Counted from the first letter of the stretch, positions 35,226-44,411 are shown. The stretch: 59,447 nt of DNA from Paludibacteraceae bacterium (GCA_017417025.1 JAFPZY010000036.1:1-59447), one strand, 5' to 3'. Translations and numbers: made by a program. Notes: generated by a model from the sequence alone, not told the origin.

Positions 35226-35445
35226 CCACCTCCTTTACATGCACCCCTAACCGCTCTCTTCACAACATCACGACATCACAACATCACAACCACCTCATTC
35301 CCAGCACCACAACCACCTCTTTCCCAACACCATAACCACCTCATTCCCAACGCCCTAACCACCTTACTCCCAGCACCAGAACCACCTTATTCACAGCACC
35401 ATAACCACCTTACTCACAGCACCATAACCACCTCTCACAGCCCTT
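35226..35445. repeat. 23-bp tandem repeat array
   Basis: AACCACC begins at 35288, 35311, 35334, 35357, 35380, 35403 and 35426, exactly 23 bp apart, with units like AACCACCTTACTCCCAGCACC. Before it (35257-35290) lies a shorter 9-bp repeat of ACATCACA(A). The sequence follows the stop at 35225 and has no hairpin terminator; the rest of 35226-35644 holds the 11-bp array and no gene. Confidence 0.9.
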
Positions 35446-35481
35446 TACGCAGCCATTTCCCTGACACGCCGCTGTCAATCT

Positions 35482-35547
35482 CGGCAAAAAGACGGCAAAA
35501 AGACGGCAAAAGGACGGCAAAAGGACGGCAAAAGGACGGCAACAATA
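35482..35547. repeat. 11-bp tandem array (CGGCAAAAAGA x6)
   Basis: CGGC recurs at 35482, 35493, 35504, 35515, 35526 and 35537, exactly every 11 bp, with A-tracts between. It lies about 100 bp upstream of the start codon at 35645. The phased A-tracts predict intrinsic DNA curvature. Confidence 0.92.
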
Positions 35548-35644
35548 ACTGACAAAAACCTGACCTCACCCCGTCAGCCAAACATTGATAAACCTACCTG
35601 GTCTTATAACCATTAAATCGCTCTCCCCGGGAGACTATAATACT

Positions 35645-36751
35645 ATGAAAAAACTTCTCTCTCTCTCAGCCGTCTTCTTCGCGGCACTCGTTCCGCTCTT
35701 CGCCGAAACACCCTGCTTCACAGGCTACGACCGCCTGTCACTTAACGACGGTGTCACACTCGGTCATCTCTACTACCGCTACAACAGCTGCGCCAATGCC
35801 ATAGTCGCACCGCGCAAAAGCGGGACTTACTACAAGCAGCTCGTCATACCGGCAAACGCTGTCTATGTTCAGAGCACAATTTCTGACCAAGACCCCTTGC
35901 AGGGCAAAACACTCCTCCCTGTCATCGAGATTGACACCGCCGCACTTGTCGGTGCCACTTCACCCTCGCTCACATTCGAGACTCCCTCCAACTTGCGCAT
36001 CATACGCAAGCAGGGCATCAGCAGCATGCCTAACATCGCAGGCACACTCGAACTCCCCGAAGGGCTCGAACTCATTGAGACTGAAGGAGTTTCTAACATC
36101 GGCACTGAAACCGCGCCGCTCACTAAACTTATTGTCCCGTCCACCATCGACTCTCTCTCCCTGTCCTCTGTCCTGCTCGACAGACTCACAGTCATAGAGT
36201 TCAAAGGTGCCACACCGCCCCGATGCGCCGTCTCTGCATCGCTTTCGCCTTTCAGCAGCACCTCGCTCTCTACACCTGCAGCCGTCACGGTCATCGTCCC
36301 GGACGGCTCTTTCGACGCATACAGCGACGCTCTCGGCATCGGCTCTTACTTCGACTGCTTCCCTAAACGGCTGACTGTCAGCAGCAGCGCACACGGCTCT
36401 GCCACTTCCGACAAACCGCGCTACTTTGCCGGAGAAACTGCCATCCTCACCGTCACGCCCGATGAGCACTGCCATTTCGTTGCTTGGGAAGGCGACGACA
36501 ATGCCGCTATCACGCCTATTGACGGCACCCGTTTCTCTTATGTCATGGGCTCTTCTTTCCGCACCTTCACCGCCGTCTTCGCCGAAGACACCTCCACCGG
36601 CATCGACACAACGGGCACTTCCTCTGACTCCGGTTCAGCTCCTGCCGCCTCCTCTGCGCGCAAGTTACTGCACAACGGCACTCTCCTTATCTCCTGCCCG
36701 GACGGCACCATCCTCAATGCCTCCGGCACTGCGGTCAAGTCTCGTCCGTAA
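35645..36751 (+). CDS. Exported InlB-repeat protein with short C-terminal tail motif
   Basis: ATG at 35645 starts the signal peptide KKLLSLSAVFFAALVPLFA; the frame is open from 35585, but the extra residues precede the signal. The 368-residue protein has a beta-rich, BspA-like leucine-rich region (TLELPEGLELIE, KLIVPSTIDSLSL, VIEFKGATPP then VIVPDGSFDAYSDA), one divergent InlB B-repeat (~245-320, SSSAHGSATSDKPRYFAGE and HFVAWEGDDN) and a Ser/Thr/Ala linker. The tail is LLHNGTLLISCPDGTILNASG, which matches the NGxLxI-xxDG pattern of the other surface proteins. Probably T9SS-exported. No consensus promoter is clear upstream. Confidence 0.82.
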   Translation: MKKLLSLSAVFFAALVPLFAETPCFTGYDRLSLNDGVTLGHLYYRYNSCANAIVAPRKSGTYYKQLVIPANAVYVQSTISDQDPLQGKTLLPVIEIDTAALVGATSPSLTFETPSNLRIIRKQGISSMPNIAGTLELPEGLELIETEGVSNIGTETAPLTKLIVPSTIDSLSLSSVLLDRLTVIEFKGATPPRCAVSASLSPFSSTSLSTPAAVTVIVPDGSFDAYSDALGIGSYFDCFPKRLTVSSSAHGSATSDKPRYFAGETAILTVTPDEHCHFVAWEGDDNAAITPIDGTRFSYVMGSSFRTFTAVFAEDTSTGIDTTGTSSDSGSAPAASSARKLLHNGTLLISCPDGTILNASGTAVKSRP

Positions 36752-36797
36752 TCCGCTCCGCTTGGCGCGGATGCTTTGTCCGAAGATTCAGAAAATA

Positions 36798-38189
36798 TTA
36801 CTCCCCTGCAGACAAGGGCATACTTCTGCTGTCCGCTCTGCGTCCGGGTGCTTCTTCGCCGGTGAAATGAGTGATAGTCCCTGTAAAACTACCCTTTACC
36901 TGGTTGCCCGACAGTGTTGTTGCCTCGTATGAGACGCTGCTCTCACTTATGGTGATGCTGCCCGAAGCAAGCAGCCACTCAAAGCCTTTCAGATAGCCTT
37001 TGTTGAGCAAACTGTAATCAGCGAGGAACATCTCTGAACCGTAATACGTGAAATTCTCTTCCACTTTTGTCCCTGCCAGGGCTGTGTTGGGTTTGCCCGA
37101 AGAGGATAACTCGAAGGTCCCCACCGGCAAAGTGGACCCGTCGTTATCCACCACTATATACAGTGTCGCGACAGGGATGTATTGGGCTCTCTTGTAAGTA
37201 TAAAGTTCTGTGGAAAGCATCATTATCTCAACTACGTTATTCCCTCCCGCCTTATAGTTTGAAAGGTAATACTGCGCCGTAAGATATTCCACATTGCTAT
37301 AGTTGGCTGGCAGTGCCATTGTCTCTGGATAAGTCTCCGGCACTTTCACAGCCTTTATTCCCTCCGTCTTGAAGCTGGCCCCTCCATCGGTGCCGCTCAC
37401 CAACGGGGTCTCCGCTGCATTTATCACTTCGCCTGTTGTGTTGTCTGTGAGGAAAGCCACAACACTGCAGTTGTCAGCATTATAACTCTCATATAACTCA
37501 TAGTCCATAGACACTTCATAGTCCGCACCGTTGAACTCCAACACTTGTCCTTTGTACGTATTCAGGAAATTCCTTACAACGTTGTTGTGTACATAGTCCT
37601 CCCAGCCTTCCCACGTCCTGGAAGCGTCAAGCTGCCTCGCGTGTAGTCCGCTTTCTTTGAGGATTATAGTCAGGGTGATGTCTTTGTCGCCGCTCAGAGT
37701 TTTGCCGCTCACTTTGATGGATGACATTCGTGTCGAAGCGTCATAAGTGGTTGATACATTCACTGATACGTCAGCCTTTGAGGAGGGGCGTGAGATAAAC
37801 TGGCTGAAAAAACACGGGTGCATCACTTTGCCGCTTTCTTTTGTGCCTTCATTATCCCAGTCCCACAAAGAGCGGTTGTACAACATCGATGGCAGCAGCT
37901 CTACACCAAGTTCTTTTGCCAGGTTCTTCGTATAGTAGATGGTGAAGTCATCGTATGTGGAGCCGTAATAGTAGTTCAGCCTCACATACTTGCTCTCGTT
38001 TCCTTCGACAGCCTCGTCTATCTGCTCTGTCCCCTGCGGACAATATGGACTGTCCTGGTCGGTGAACATCTCAATAAGTTGCTTGCGTGGGAAGTCGGTG
38101 GGGCTTGTTTCTTGGTCTTTGCTTTTGCAGCCGTATATCAACACCACAAATGCAAACAGCGGTAATATAAACAGGTGATGCCTTCTCAT
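36798..38189 (-). CDS. Omp28-related outer membrane lipoprotein
   Basis: 463 residues with a lipoprotein signal (LFAFVVLIYGC, Cys near 21). The first domain resembles Omp28-type thioredoxin-like proteins: QLIEMFTDQDSPYCPQG, then VRLNYYYGSTYDDFTIYYT and GVELLPSMLYNRSLWD. A beta-rich C-terminal part follows. The PYCP segment holds only one cysteine instead of a CxxC pair, so disulfide chemistry is unlikely. Omp28-like proteins are surface lipoproteins of Bacteroidetes with no clear biochemical role. It could be transcribed with proS (51 nt upstream), and it converges on the exported protein at 35645. Confidence 0.78.
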   Translation of the reverse strand: MRRHHLFILPLFAFVVLIYGCKSKDQETSPTDFPRKQLIEMFTDQDSPYCPQGTEQIDEAVEGNESKYVRLNYYYGSTYDDFTIYYTKNLAKELGVELLPSMLYNRSLWDWDNEGTKESGKVMHPCFFSQFISRPSSKADVSVNVSTTYDASTRMSSIKVSGKTLSGDKDITLTIILKESGLHARQLDASRTWEGWEDYVHNNVVRNFLNTYKGQVLEFNGADYEVSMDYELYESYNADNCSVVAFLTDNTTGEVINAAETPLVSGTDGGASFKTEGIKAVKVPETYPETMALPANYSNVEYLTAQYYLSNYKAGGNNVVEIMMLSTELYTYKRAQYIPVATLYIVVDNDGSTLPVGTFELSSSGKPNTALAGTKVEENFTYYGSEMFLADYSLLNKGYLKGFEWLLASGSITISESSVSYEATTLSGNQVKGSFTGTITHFTGEEAPGRRADSRSMPLSAGE

Positions 38190-38240
38190 AATAACGGGGC
38201 TTCTAAGTGTGAGTTTTTTGTATGAATCTGTTACGTGCAG

Positions 38241-39746
38241 TTAGTAGGCTATGGCGAATACGACGCGCTGTTTCGAGGGCTTGCCCGTTACCATGCAGCG
38301 GCCTTCCTCGAAGATGGTGTTCTCGCCGTTGAAGAGGATGTTGTCGCGTTGCGGGATGCAGCGTATGGTGGCTTTGGTCTCTTCCTTTATCTTCTCTTCC
38401 GTTTCTGGAGTGCCGTCCCAGTGGCAGAGCAGGAATCCGCCCTTCTGGATTTCCTCTTTGAACTCCTCGTAGCTGTTCACCTCGCGCGTGTTCTGAAGGC
38501 GGAAGTCAAGGGCTTTCTTGTATATGTTCTGCTGTATCTCCTCAAGCAGTGCGGCAATATGTTCTTCTACGCCCTCAAAGGCTATTGTCTCTTTGCTGAG
38601 TGTGTCGCGTCGTGCCACTTCTATGGTGCCGTTCTCGAGGTCGCGCCCGCCCATGGCTATGCGCACAGGCACTCCCTTCAGCTCGTAGTCGGCGAACTTG
38701 AAGCCCGGAGTCTGCTTGTCGCTGGTGTCCACCTTTACGCGTATGCCCTTCGCTTTCAGCTTGTCTGCAAGCGGAGCGAGCACGGCCATCAGCTTGTCAA
38801 GGTCGTCCTGCTTCTTGAATATAGGCACTATAACCACCTGTATCGGAGCCAGATGCGGAGGCAGGACAAGGCCGTTGTCGTCCGAGTGTGTCATTATCAG
38901 CGCCCCCATAAGCCGTGTGCTCACGCCCCATGATGTTGCCCAGACATACTCGTATTTGTTCTCCTTGCTCAGGAACTGCACGTCAAACGACTTGGCGAAG
39001 TTCTGCCCGAGGAAGTGGCTTGTCCCTGCCTGCAGAGCCTTCCCGTCCTGCATCATTGCCTCTATGCAGTAGGTGTCGAGTGCGCCGGCAAAGCGCTCGT
39101 TGGGTGACTTGACACCCTTGATGACAGGTATAGCCATCACTTTCTCGGCAAACTCGGCATACACGCCCAGCATCTTCTCCGCCTCGGCAATGGCCTCTTC
39201 TTTGGTGGCGTGTGCGGTGTGACCTTCCTGCCAGAGGAACTCGGCGGTGCGCAGGAACAGACGTGTGCGCATCTCCCACCGCATAACGTTGGCCCACTGG
39301 TTGCAGAGTATAGGCAGGTCGCGGTAACTGCTGATCCAGTTCTTGTAGGTGCTCCAGATGATGGTCTCGGAGGTCGGACGTATGATGAGTTCCTCCTCCA
39401 GACGGGCATCCGGGTCCACCACCACGCCTTTCCCGTTAGGGTCGTTTTTCAGGCGGTGGTGCGTAACCACGGCACACTCTTTCGCAAAGCCCTCTACGTG
39501 CTCCGCCTCGCGGCTGAGGAACGATTTCGGAATCAGCAGCGGGAAATAGGCGTTCACATGCCCTGTCTCCTTGAAGCGGCGGTCAAGCTCCGCCTGAATC
39601 TTCTCCCAAATCGCATATCCATAGGGTTTTATCACCATGCAGCCGCGCACGGCCGACTGCTCCGCCAGGTCGGCTTTTACGACCAGTTCGTTGTACCACT
39701 TCGAGTAGTCCTCGCTACGTGGTGTCAGTTTCTGAAAGTTTGCCAT
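38241..39746 (-). CDS. proS: Prolyl-tRNA synthetase, archaeal/eukaryotic-like (type 3)
   Basis: 501 residues, the short form without the bacterial editing insertion. Class II motifs are visible: [12 protein letters not shown] (motif 1 region), RPTSETIIW, the motif 2 region [26 protein letters not shown], and motif 3 near [17 protein letters not shown]. The C-terminal part is an anticodon-binding domain (VVIVPIFKK) followed by the family's zinc-binding-like tail. It charges tRNA-Pro. The ATG directly follows the pdxB stop, so pdxB and proS are coupled. Confidence 0.96.
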   Translation of the reverse strand: MANFQKLTPRSEDYSKWYNELVVKADLAEQSAVRGCMVIKPYGYAIWEKIQAELDRRFKETGHVNAYFPLLIPKSFLSREAEHVEGFAKECAVVTHHRLKNDPNGKGVVVDPDARLEEELIIRPTSETIIWSTYKNWISSYRDLPILCNQWANVMRWEMRTRLFLRTAEFLWQEGHTAHATKEEAIAEAEKMLGVYAEFAEKVMAIPVIKGVKSPNERFAGALDTYCIEAMMQDGKALQAGTSHFLGQNFAKSFDVQFLSKENKYEYVWATSWGVSTRLMGALIMTHSDDNGLVLPPHLAPIQVVIVPIFKKQDDLDKLMAVLAPLADKLKAKGIRVKVDTSDKQTPGFKFADYELKGVPVRIAMGGRDLENGTIEVARRDTLSKETIAFEGVEEHIAALLEEIQQNIYKKALDFRLQNTREVNSYEEFKEEIQKGGFLLCHWDGTPETEEKIKEETKATIRCIPQRDNILFNGENTIFEEGRCMVTGKPSKQRVVFAIAY

Positions 39747-40709
39747 TTATCTTAGTTTGTATTGTTTGCGCAGTTGTTCAAAGTCCCCTGGTCTGGCTTT
39801 CAGCTGTTCAGTCACCCTTCTGAGCCATCCCCGGGCAGAGTCGCCTTTCTCTTCGGGCTGCAAAGTTAGTGTTTTTTCTTCATCCGGCAAAGCGGGCAGC
39901 GAGAAAAAAGTGCGCAGAGCGTCAATACACATCCTCGTGGCGTTCATTTTCCCCTCTGCCGTGTAACCGGCTATGTGATAAGAGGCGGCCACGGTGTTGC
40001 GGCTCTCAAGCAGCCTTGTGTTGATGGCGGGTTCGTTCTCCCAGCAGTCAATCACGCACTCGTGCCCCGACTCCAGCAGAGCCTCCTCGTCCACCACTCC
40101 GCCACGTGCAGCATTGATTATCACTGCATTGCTCTTGCACTTGGCCAGAAAGCCAGAGTCACACAGATGGAAAGTCCGGTAGTCGCCGTCGGTGGTGAGC
40201 GGTGTATGGAAAGTGACGATGTCACTCTCTTCGGCTATCTCGTCCAGTGTCACGCCTATGCCCTTGGGCGGGTCGTTGAGCAGCACTCTGTATCCTCTTC
40301 GCTCCGCCATTTGTGCAACCTTGCTGCCCACATGCCCAACTCCCACAATGCCTATTGTCATCATCCCTTCGCCCGTCCCCCTTCTGCTTTCCACTTCTCT
40401 GAGCGCCTCCTCCACATAGTCGCACACCCCCTGCGCATTGCAGCCAGGGCAGGCGGTCCAGTGCACTCCGTGCTGTTCGCACCACGCGGTGTCTATGTGG
40501 TCGTAGCCTATAGTCGCCGTTGCCACCATACGCACCCGGGTCCCTGCCAGAAGCCTTGCGTCCGCATGCGTGCGCGTCCTTATTATAAGCGCATCCGCAT
40601 CTTTGACGCGGCTGTTGGTGAACTCCTCCGGCGTTATGTACTCTGTCACGGCATAATGCTCTGCCACTCCGCGCAGATAAGGGATATATGTGTCCGCTAT
40701 CAGCTTCAG
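39747..40709 (-). CDS. pdxB: 4-phosphoerythronate dehydrogenase, likely CTG start
   Basis: The frame from the first GTG (40667) lacks the conserved N-terminus. Reading upstream gives LIADTYIPYLRG before VAEHYAV, which matches the KIVIDD-MPY beginning of PdxB, and the only candidate initiator before an in-frame stop is CTG at 40709, overlapping the panC stop (CTGA). The 320-residue protein has ADALIIRTRT, ATATIGYDHID, PGCNAQGV, the NAD motif GIVGVGHVGSKVAQ, INAARGGVVDE and the catalytic His in SYHIAGYTAEGK. It oxidises 4-phosphoerythronate in pyridoxal phosphate synthesis. Confident in the function; less so in the start. Confidence 0.88.
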   Translation of the reverse strand: MKLIADTYIPYLRGVAEHYAVTEYITPEEFTNSRVKDADALIIRTRTHADARLLAGTRVRMVATATIGYDHIDTAWCEQHGVHWTACPGCNAQGVCDYVEEALREVESRRGTGEGMMTIGIVGVGHVGSKVAQMAERRGYRVLLNDPPKGIGVTLDEIAEESDIVTFHTPLTTDGDYRTFHLCDSGFLAKCKSNAVIINAARGGVVDEEALLESGHECVIDCWENEPAINTRLLESRNTVAASYHIAGYTAEGKMNATRMCIDALRTFFSLPALPDEEKTLTLQPEEKGDSARGWLRRVTEQLKARPGDFEQLRKQYKLR

Positions 40710-41569
40710 AGCGCAGGGTATTGTATGTTGTCAATCAGGCGGACAGGACCGCAGTAAACAGTGATACAGCCTATGGCGTTATGCCAGTTGTCGGTGGGCT
40801 GAAGCGTCGTCTTGTCCACTATCTCGTAGTACTCCACTTCCAGACCGTCCACGGCGTTCACAGCATCAACAACGCGCTTGCGCACTTCCTCCACGCTCTG
40901 CTCCTTTGCCCATTCAAGACTCTTGAACAGAGTCCGCGAAATCTCTACCGCCGTCCGTTTCTCCTCTGCCGACAGACGCTCGTTGCGGCTCGACATGGCC
41001 AGCCCCGACTCCTCGCGCACAATAGGGCATCCCACTATCTGCAAGCTGCCGAAACTGTCTTTCAGCTCCGAGCGCTCCACCATGAAGCGTATGATGGCCA
41101 GTTGCTGGAAATCCTTCTCACCGAAATAGGCGCGGTCCGGCTGCACAAGGTGGAACAAACGGCTCACCACCTGCACCATGCCGTTGAAGTGTCCGGGGCG
41201 CATCTTGCCCTCCATCACCTGGTCCAGACCGCCGAAGTCAAACGTGAAGCAGGTGTTCATCTCCTCGGCCGTGTACATCTCTTCCGGAGTGGGCGCGAAC
41301 ACGAAGTGCACACCTATGGACGACAGCAGAGCCGCGTCCCTCTCAAGGTTGCGCGGATACTTGGCCAGATCCTCTTTGTTGTTGAACTGTGTCGGATTGA
41401 CAAACACCGACACGAAGCACACATCGTTCTCGCTTACGCTGCGGCGCACAAGGCTCGCATGACCCTCGTGCAATGCACCCATTGTGGGCACCAGACCTAT
41501 CGACTTGTGCTGACGTTTGCACGCCTCTACTTGGCGTGCCAACTCTTGTTTGGTGGTTATTATTTGCAT
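40706..41569 (-). CDS. panC: Pantothenate synthetase
   Basis: 287 residues, normal length. It shows the ATP-binding HIGH-like motif PTMGALHEGHASLV, VFVNPTQFN, the substrate-binding MRPGHFNGMVQVV, FGEKDFQQLAIIRFMV and the KMSKS-like MSSRN. It joins pantoate and beta-alanine with ATP. Driven by the promoter at 41592-41622; its stop overlaps the presumed pdxB start. No panD is seen in the window. Confidence 0.97.
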   Translation of the reverse strand: MQIITTKQELARQVEACKRQHKSIGLVPTMGALHEGHASLVRRSVSENDVCFVSVFVNPTQFNNKEDLAKYPRNLERDAALLSSIGVHFVFAPTPEEMYTAEEMNTCFTFDFGGLDQVMEGKMRPGHFNGMVQVVSRLFHLVQPDRAYFGEKDFQQLAIIRFMVERSELKDSFGSLQIVGCPIVREESGLAMSSRNERLSAEEKRTAVEISRTLFKSLEWAKEQSVEEVRKRVVDAVNAVDGLEVEYYEIVDKTTLQPTDNWHNAIGCITVYCGPVRLIDNIQYPAL

Positions 41570-41591
41570 AACTGTTTCTTAAAAAAGCGGG

Positions 41592-41622
41592 CAAAGGTAA
41601 GGCTTTTTTTGCATAAAACAAA
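41592..41622 (-). promoter_or_regulatory. Promoter of panC-pdxB-proS
   Basis: On the minus strand TTTG (41619-41622) and TACCTTTG (41592-41599), 19-nt spacer. It is divergent from the promoter at 41638-41670, with the upstream elements only about 15 bp apart. Confidence 0.7.
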
Positions 41623-41637
41623 AAAAAATCACAAAAA

Positions 41638-41670
41638 TGTGCAAATAATAAAAAATTTTTCGTAACTTTG
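41638..41670 (+). promoter_or_regulatory. Promoter of the GT5-like gene
   Basis: TAACTTTG at 41663-41670 with TGTG at 41638-41641, 21 nt upstream, a weaker -33 match. Confidence 0.55.
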
Positions 41671-41702
41671 CAGCGGGAAATAATATTCATCCTAAAAAAC
41701 AC

Positions 41703-42539
41703 ATGCTTATGAAAGAGCCAAATCGCATTTTATTCGTTTCTCAGAAGATATATCCTTATTTGGCTGAAGAAACTGCCGTGAACCTCCTCAACAGGAAACT
41801 GCCCGAGTTTTTTCAGGCAAACGGCTATGAAACCAGAACGTTTATGCCCAAGTTCGGAGACATAAACGAGCGGAGAAACCAACTCCACGAAGTGATACGT
41901 CTCTCCGGTATGAACATCATCATCGAGGATACCGACCACCCCGTGATAATTAAAGTGGCAAGCATTCAGGCGGCAAGAATACAGATCTACTTCATCGACA
42001 ACGATGACTATTTCCACCGCCGCAAAGGCACTGCCGACGAAAACGGCGACGAATACAAGGACAACGACGAGCGCTGCATCTTCTACGCGCGCGGCGTGCT
42101 CGACACTGTCCACAAACTCCGCTGGACACCCTCTGTCATCCACTGCTCCGGCTGGATGTCCGCACTCGCACCTTTGTACCTGAAAAAAGCATACGCCGAC
42201 ACACCCTTCTTCCGCGACGCGAAAGTGGTCCTCTCCATCGACGACGATGAGTACAAGACACCCTTCTCCACCAAGTTCGCCGAGAAACTGCTTATGGACG
42301 GCATACGACCCAACGACGTGCGAAGCATTGCCGGATTCCCTGTCGGATATGAGGAACTTATGCGCCTCGCGGTGGACTACACAGACGCTATCGTCATCTC
42401 CTCCCCAACCGTCAACCAGCGCGTACTTAACTATGCCGAAACAAGCGGCAAACCGATGTTGAAATACAAAGACAATGACCCGAAAACATACTTTGATTTT
42501 TATAATACTCTGCTTGACGGCACTCCTGCAGGCATGTAA
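41703..42539 (+). CDS. GT5 glycogen-synthase-like protein, N-terminal half only
   Basis: 278 residues (ATG at 41703, or 41709). It matches the stand-alone ~270-residue Bacteroidales proteins annotated as glycogen/starch synthase: ILFVSQKIYPYLAEETAV, RTFMPKFGDINERRNQLHE, HCSGWMSALAPLYLKKAY and ending near TYFDFYNTL. The ADP-glucose-binding Lys-Thr-Gly-Gly of true synthases is absent (AEETAV instead) and so is the whole C-terminal Rossmann domain, so catalysis is doubtful. Neighbours panC and DUF4270 are, in my memory, conserved in the order, so the position rather than the name is informative. Its last 65 nt overlap the next gene. Confidence 0.82.
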   Translation: MLMKEPNRILFVSQKIYPYLAEETAVNLLNRKLPEFFQANGYETRTFMPKFGDINERRNQLHEVIRLSGMNIIIEDTDHPVIIKVASIQAARIQIYFIDNDDYFHRRKGTADENGDEYKDNDERCIFYARGVLDTVHKLRWTPSVIHCSGWMSALAPLYLKKAYADTPFFRDAKVVLSIDDDEYKTPFSTKFAEKLLMDGIRPNDVRSIAGFPVGYEELMRLAVDYTDAIVISSPTVNQRVLNYAETSGKPMLKYKDNDPKTYFDFYNTLLDGTPAGM

Positions 42540-43914
42540 GGACGATGTCGCCAACGCCGGAAGCTCCGCTCTGATGCAAGGCGAAGATGTGATTGTACGC
42601 TCCGACACACTGGCATACATCAACTCCTCCATCATGCCGGCGGCTCCCGTCTGGCTGACACCCGACTCTTTCCTCCTCGGAGAATGCAGCTCGCACGACT
42701 ACGGCACCCTGAAAGCGGATATCCTCACCCAGTTCGCCTGCCCTGAAGGGTGGGTCTTCCCCGACTCCTCCGCTCTCGACTCGGTCTGCCTTTATATCTA
42801 CTACACCTCATGGTGCGGCGACGGCAATGCCCCGCTGGGACTGACCGCCTACCCCATCGACCTTGAGCCGCTCTCTCCCGACTCGGTGTACGGCAGCAAC
42901 ATCGATATAGCACGCTTCTGCTCAATGCAGCACGAGGCCGTCAGGCAGAACAAAATCATAGCAGCTGCTTCGCCTGCTGACTCGCTATATTCGTCTATCA
43001 AAAAGGACTATGTCCCATACGTGTGCATGAGGCTCGCGGAGCAATACGAGAAACTGCTGTTCGATGTCGGCAGATACGAGTCGCAGGAGAAGTTCAACAA
43101 TCTCTTCCCGGGGCTGTGCATAACCTCGTCATACGGAGCATCAACCGCACTGTATGTCAGCAGCCTGTGCCTAACCGTCCACTATCACTACACCTACCCC
43201 GACTCCTCTGAACCTTCAGGCTACAAGACCATGGCTGACCACAAGATACTCTATGCCAACTCCGAAGTGCCGCAGGTCTGCCGCTACAGATGGCCGGAGC
43301 GCGAGCAGGTGCTTGACAACCTGCGCCAGGACACTACCGTCAATTATGTCCTCTCCCCCGCCAACATCTACGCCCATCTGCGTATCCCCGTTGCCGATAT
43401 CCTCGACAGCATACGCACAGGCGTAGGCTCCGACCGGCACGCATACGTCAATAAGGCGGAGCTGCGCATCGACGTGCTCAACGGGGCCAGCACGGCCACC
43501 AAGCAGGACAACTGGGCAGCACCGGCACCAAACATGATGCTTGTCTCCGAATCCGCATTCACAGATGTGTTCAGAAAAGGCCTCTTCCCCTCCGACACTA
43601 CGGCGCTCTACGCCTCGCTCACCTCTTACTACGATGCCGACTCTGCCCGCTATTTCCACTATTACCCCTTCGACATGGCACCACTCTTCACACTGCTCTT
43701 GCGTGAAGCGCCACGCGACACGCTGCACATGGTGCTTGTCCCTGTCGATTTGGGCTACACGTCCACCTCTTCTTCATCCACACCCTCCATCTCGTCCGTC
43801 CGCCTCAAGCAGACGCTCACTGCCACCAAGATACGCAGTGCGCGAAGCCCCGAAGCCCCGATGGATATTGAAGTGGTCTATTGCGGCTTCACCGACACAC
43901 GCATAGGCAAATAG
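42475..43914 (+). CDS. DUF4270 lipoprotein
   Basis: 479 residues. The lipoprotein signal (RKHTLIFIILCLTALLQAC, Cys near 21) is encoded inside the 3' end of the GT5-like gene in another frame. The mature part is beta-rich, with the DUF4270-like features IVRSDTLAYINSS, SFLLGECSSHDYGTLKADILTQF and LDSVCLYIYYTSWCGDG. This is a family of secreted or outer-membrane Bacteroidetes lipoproteins without known function. No other ATG with a lipobox lies downstream, so the overlap is required. Confidence 0.85.
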   Translation: MTRKHTLIFIILCLTALLQACKDDVANAGSSALMQGEDVIVRSDTLAYINSSIMPAAPVWLTPDSFLLGECSSHDYGTLKADILTQFACPEGWVFPDSSALDSVCLYIYYTSWCGDGNAPLGLTAYPIDLEPLSPDSVYGSNIDIARFCSMQHEAVRQNKIIAAASPADSLYSSIKKDYVPYVCMRLAEQYEKLLFDVGRYESQEKFNNLFPGLCITSSYGASTALYVSSLCLTVHYHYTYPDSSEPSGYKTMADHKILYANSEVPQVCRYRWPEREQVLDNLRQDTTVNYVLSPANIYAHLRIPVADILDSIRTGVGSDRHAYVNKAELRIDVLNGASTATKQDNWAAPAPNMMLVSESAFTDVFRKGLFPSDTTALYASLTSYYDADSARYFHYYPFDMAPLFTLLLREAPRDTLHMVLVPVDLGYTSTSSSSTPSISSVRLKQTLTATKIRSARSPEAPMDIEVVYCGFTDTRIGK

Positions 43915-44160
43915 CCCCCTCTCCTCCCGTCCGCTTTCTTCAACAAGAAAACAGCCCCTCTCCCATCCGCTGTCTTCAACAAGAAAACAGCCCTCTCTCC
44001 CCTCCGCTGTCTTCAACAAAAAACAGCCCCCTCTCTCTCGTCCGCTGTCTTCAACAAAAAACAGCCCATCTCCCCTCCGCTGTCTTCAACAAAGAAAACA
44101 CCCCCCTCTCCCCTCCGTTGTTTTCAACAAAAAACAGCTTTTTTTTGTCCGCTGTTTTCA
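43915..44160. repeat. ~37-bp tandem repeat array after the DUF4270 gene
   Basis: Seven degenerate copies of a unit like CCGCTGTCTTCAACAA(G)AAAACAGCCCC repeat every 35-38 bp from about 43929 to 44160. Within each copy CTGT...ACAG can form only short pairing. This and the next array occupy most of the 545-bp stretch up to the polyprenyl synthase gene, and no gene is present. Confidence 0.88.
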
Positions 44161-44226
44161 ACACAGGATTAACACAGGATTAACACAGGATTAACACAGG
44201 ATTAACACAGGATTAACACAGGATTG
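44161..44226. repeat. 11-bp tandem array (ACACAGGATTA x6)
   Basis: Six copies begin at 44161, 44172, 44183, 44194, 44205 and 44216; the sixth differs only in its last base. The period is exactly 11 bp and each unit supplies a TAA, so all forward frames are closed. It directly abuts the 37-bp array. Confidence 0.95.
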
Positions 44227-44379
44227 AAAAGATTAAACCCCGACCTCTCCATGTCTCCTGCCTGACTGCGGCGGCACGACCACCCATATATAAAATATGC
44301 CCGCGCACGCGCGGGAAACATGAATTGAAGGGAGCAAAAAAGAAATATATGTATTTTTTTGCGCAGTTGGCAAGATAAA

Positions 44380-44411
44380 TTTGCGGGAGTGCTTTTTTTT
44401 CTTTACCTTTG
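44380..44411 (+). promoter_or_regulatory. Promoter of the polyprenyl synthase gene
   Basis: TTTG at 44380-44383 and TACCTTTG at 44404-44411, 20-nt spacer, with the ATG at 44460. Confidence 0.75.
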
